Below, one piece after another: positions 50,549 through 51,636 of a stretch of 51,636 nt of DNA. The first letter of the stretch is position 1; the number at the start of each line of letters is the position of its first letter. The stretch is from Heterostelium multicystogenum. Taxonomy: Eukaryota; Evosea; Eumycetozoa; Acytosteliales; Acytosteliaceae. The stretch covers positions 1-51,636 of the forward strand of contig RCNN01000167.1 in assembly GCA_003667245.1 (NCBI GenBank), written 5' to 3'. A program made the translations under genes and the position numbers. The notes under the pieces are model-generated. The model saw only the letters and a program-made list of their open reading frames with translations, was not told where the DNA came from and did no database searches.

Positions 50549-51636
50549 TTATTGTTTCCCATTTAATCTCAGATCCTTGGTTTTGTCCTCAAGTATAGAA
50601 TCACTTGGACCTCGTCCACTGTCGTTATTTTGGTCCAACCAATCCCAGAATGTGGCAGCATACCAGTATGCTGATGGTGGTGGTAGTGGTGGTGGGTTGA
50701 ATGTTTTCCCTTTTACCTTTCCAAGTCTACAAAGTTTTCTCTCTGGATTTGAATGGAAACAAGGGGCAACAAAACTTGTTGGATTCTATTGCGTATGGGA
50801 ATTAAAAAAATCAACTATTAGAAGGGGACGAAAGATATCAAGTATTTGGTAGACTTACCCTTGAAGTGTCAAGCTGATTGTTGATATGTTTTGAGACAGC
50901 CCATGCCATGCCTTGTATAATGTTGTTATCAAGGGTATTTCTTGGCACTTCACTATTTGCAATATGATCTTCAATTAGAGCCAATGTAATAAGGTATGAT
51001 ACCTCTTCTTGACAGGAAATGCTATGAACAAAAAGTTTTCCATTTTCAAATCTTGATAGAGAACCATAAGCTGCTTCAGTAAAGTCTAATGTGGGAAGGT
51101 TTTTAAAAAAACCATTTTCTTGTATATATGTGTTGGAGATAGGTGTTTACAAATCTCATAGGATTGGAGGCCCAATGTGAAATAGGCAGGTGTCGTAGAC
51201 TTGAAATATGCATCAATTCCGAATTTATCGAAATTTGTGTTATCACCCAATTGGGTGTATCCCTGAATGAGTTATCACGAGTGCAGGGTTGAGTAGGATC
51301 CCCGCAATGATAAACACTGAATGCAGCAGTTTCCAAAGCATAAACAATTTTAACTATGATAGGTACTGGCAGTTGAGAGGCTGCTTGACAGGTAGCAGTG
51401 TCAGATATCTCCTCGTAAAACCTTTGACTTTTCAGGACGCAATAATAGGCATTGTAACAGTGAATTTCATTAGAAAAAAAATCTTTGATACCATATGTTC
51501 TTGGATTGGTTGGTATTTCTAAAAATCTGGATCGTTCGTAGGTCAGGCGTTGAAGTATTCGAAAAACACTACCATATGGCTCATTAACCGATATGTATTT
51601 TTAATTCAGCATGTTATCATCCATGGAACTGTCCAA
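50549..51636 (-). CDS. Unidentified protein, C-terminal part, runs off the right edge
   Basis: Family not recognised. The chain enters at the window edge and reads KYISVNEPYGSVFRILQRLT, then EIHCYNAYYCVLKSQRFYEE, a Cys-containing stretch (SVYHCGDPTQPCTRDNSFRD), DKFGIDAYFKSTTPAYFTLG, FTEAAYGSLSRFENGKLFVH and IQGMAWAVSKHINNQLDTSR. An in-phase intron at 50786-50858 (GTAAGT to AATAG) leads to a last exon with FNPPPLPPPSAYWYAATFWD and a polar end before TAA at 50549. Single-base slips lie near 51600, 51265 and 51110. The paired Cys and aromatic residues suggest a folded extracellular or lumenal domain, but this is only an impression. The N-terminus lies outside the window. Confidence 0.6.

Overview
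This is nuclear DNA from a protist, most likely a dictyostelid social amoeba. Reasons: intergenic DNA is extremely AT-rich while coding islands are moderate in GC; introns are short (about 60-170 bp) with GTAAGT/GTATGT donors and AT-rich interiors; nearly every gene stops on TAA; spliced genes are compact; homopolymeric Q/N/S tracts occur; and the gene set includes ABCA transporters with PWxFC loops, MidA, a LAG1-type ceramide synthase and Vps60. I cannot assign the species. Single-base insertions and deletions interrupt most genes, including ones that should be essential (2-oxoglutarate dehydrogenase E2, ribosomal protein P1, CDC123). Because the same reading frame resumes within a few bases, I treat these as sequence or assembly errors rather than pseudogenes.

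Layout, left to right. 0.3-1.6 kb: odhB (+). 1.9-2.5 kb: a tRNA-Lys gene followed by a degenerate tRNA-like element and short repeats. 2.6-6.1 kb: L-fucokinase (-). 6.3-9.7 kb: UTP13/TBL3 WD-repeat ribosome-biogenesis protein (-). 10-11 kb: short-chain dehydrogenase (-). 11.9-13.4 kb: TBCCD1-like C-CAP protein (-). 14.2-15.3 kb: ROK-family fructokinase (+). 15.4-27.2 kb: two tandem full-length ABCA transporters (-). 29.7-30.8 kb: proteasome regulator PI31 (+). 30.9-32.7 kb: MidA/NDUFAF7 (-). 36.2-37.5 kb: ceramide synthase (+). 37.9-39.0 kb: sulfotransferase (-). 39.1-41.3 kb: two-domain glycosyltransferase (-). 42.4-43.6 kb: ribokinase (+). 43.7-45.0 kb: CDC123 (-). 45.9-48.0 kb: tail-anchored coiled-coil protein (+). 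48.1-49.0 kb: Vps60/CHMP5 (-). 49.8-50.3 kb: ribosomal protein P1 (+). 50.5 kb to the right edge: a partial gene of unknown function (-).

The genes are mostly unrelated housekeeping functions, as expected for a eukaryotic chromosome; there is no operon logic. Loose themes are mitochondrial metabolism (odhB, MidA), sugar phosphorylation and glycan building (fucokinase, fructokinase, ribokinase, glycosyltransferase, sulfotransferase), membrane lipids (ABCA pair, ceramide synthase) and ribosome/translation (UTP13, CDC123, P1).

The most interesting non-standard signals are: the tRNA-linked repeat cluster at 2.0-2.5 kb; a tRNA 5-prime-half followed by a long A tract at 32.9 kb; patches of near identity, including silent sites, between the two ABCA genes; perfect inverted repeats in GC-raised islands at 21.5 and 45.5 kb that could be structured RNAs; and a candidate spliced micro-gene at 28.3-28.6 kb. 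I see no convincing evidence for a wholly new multi-gene system.
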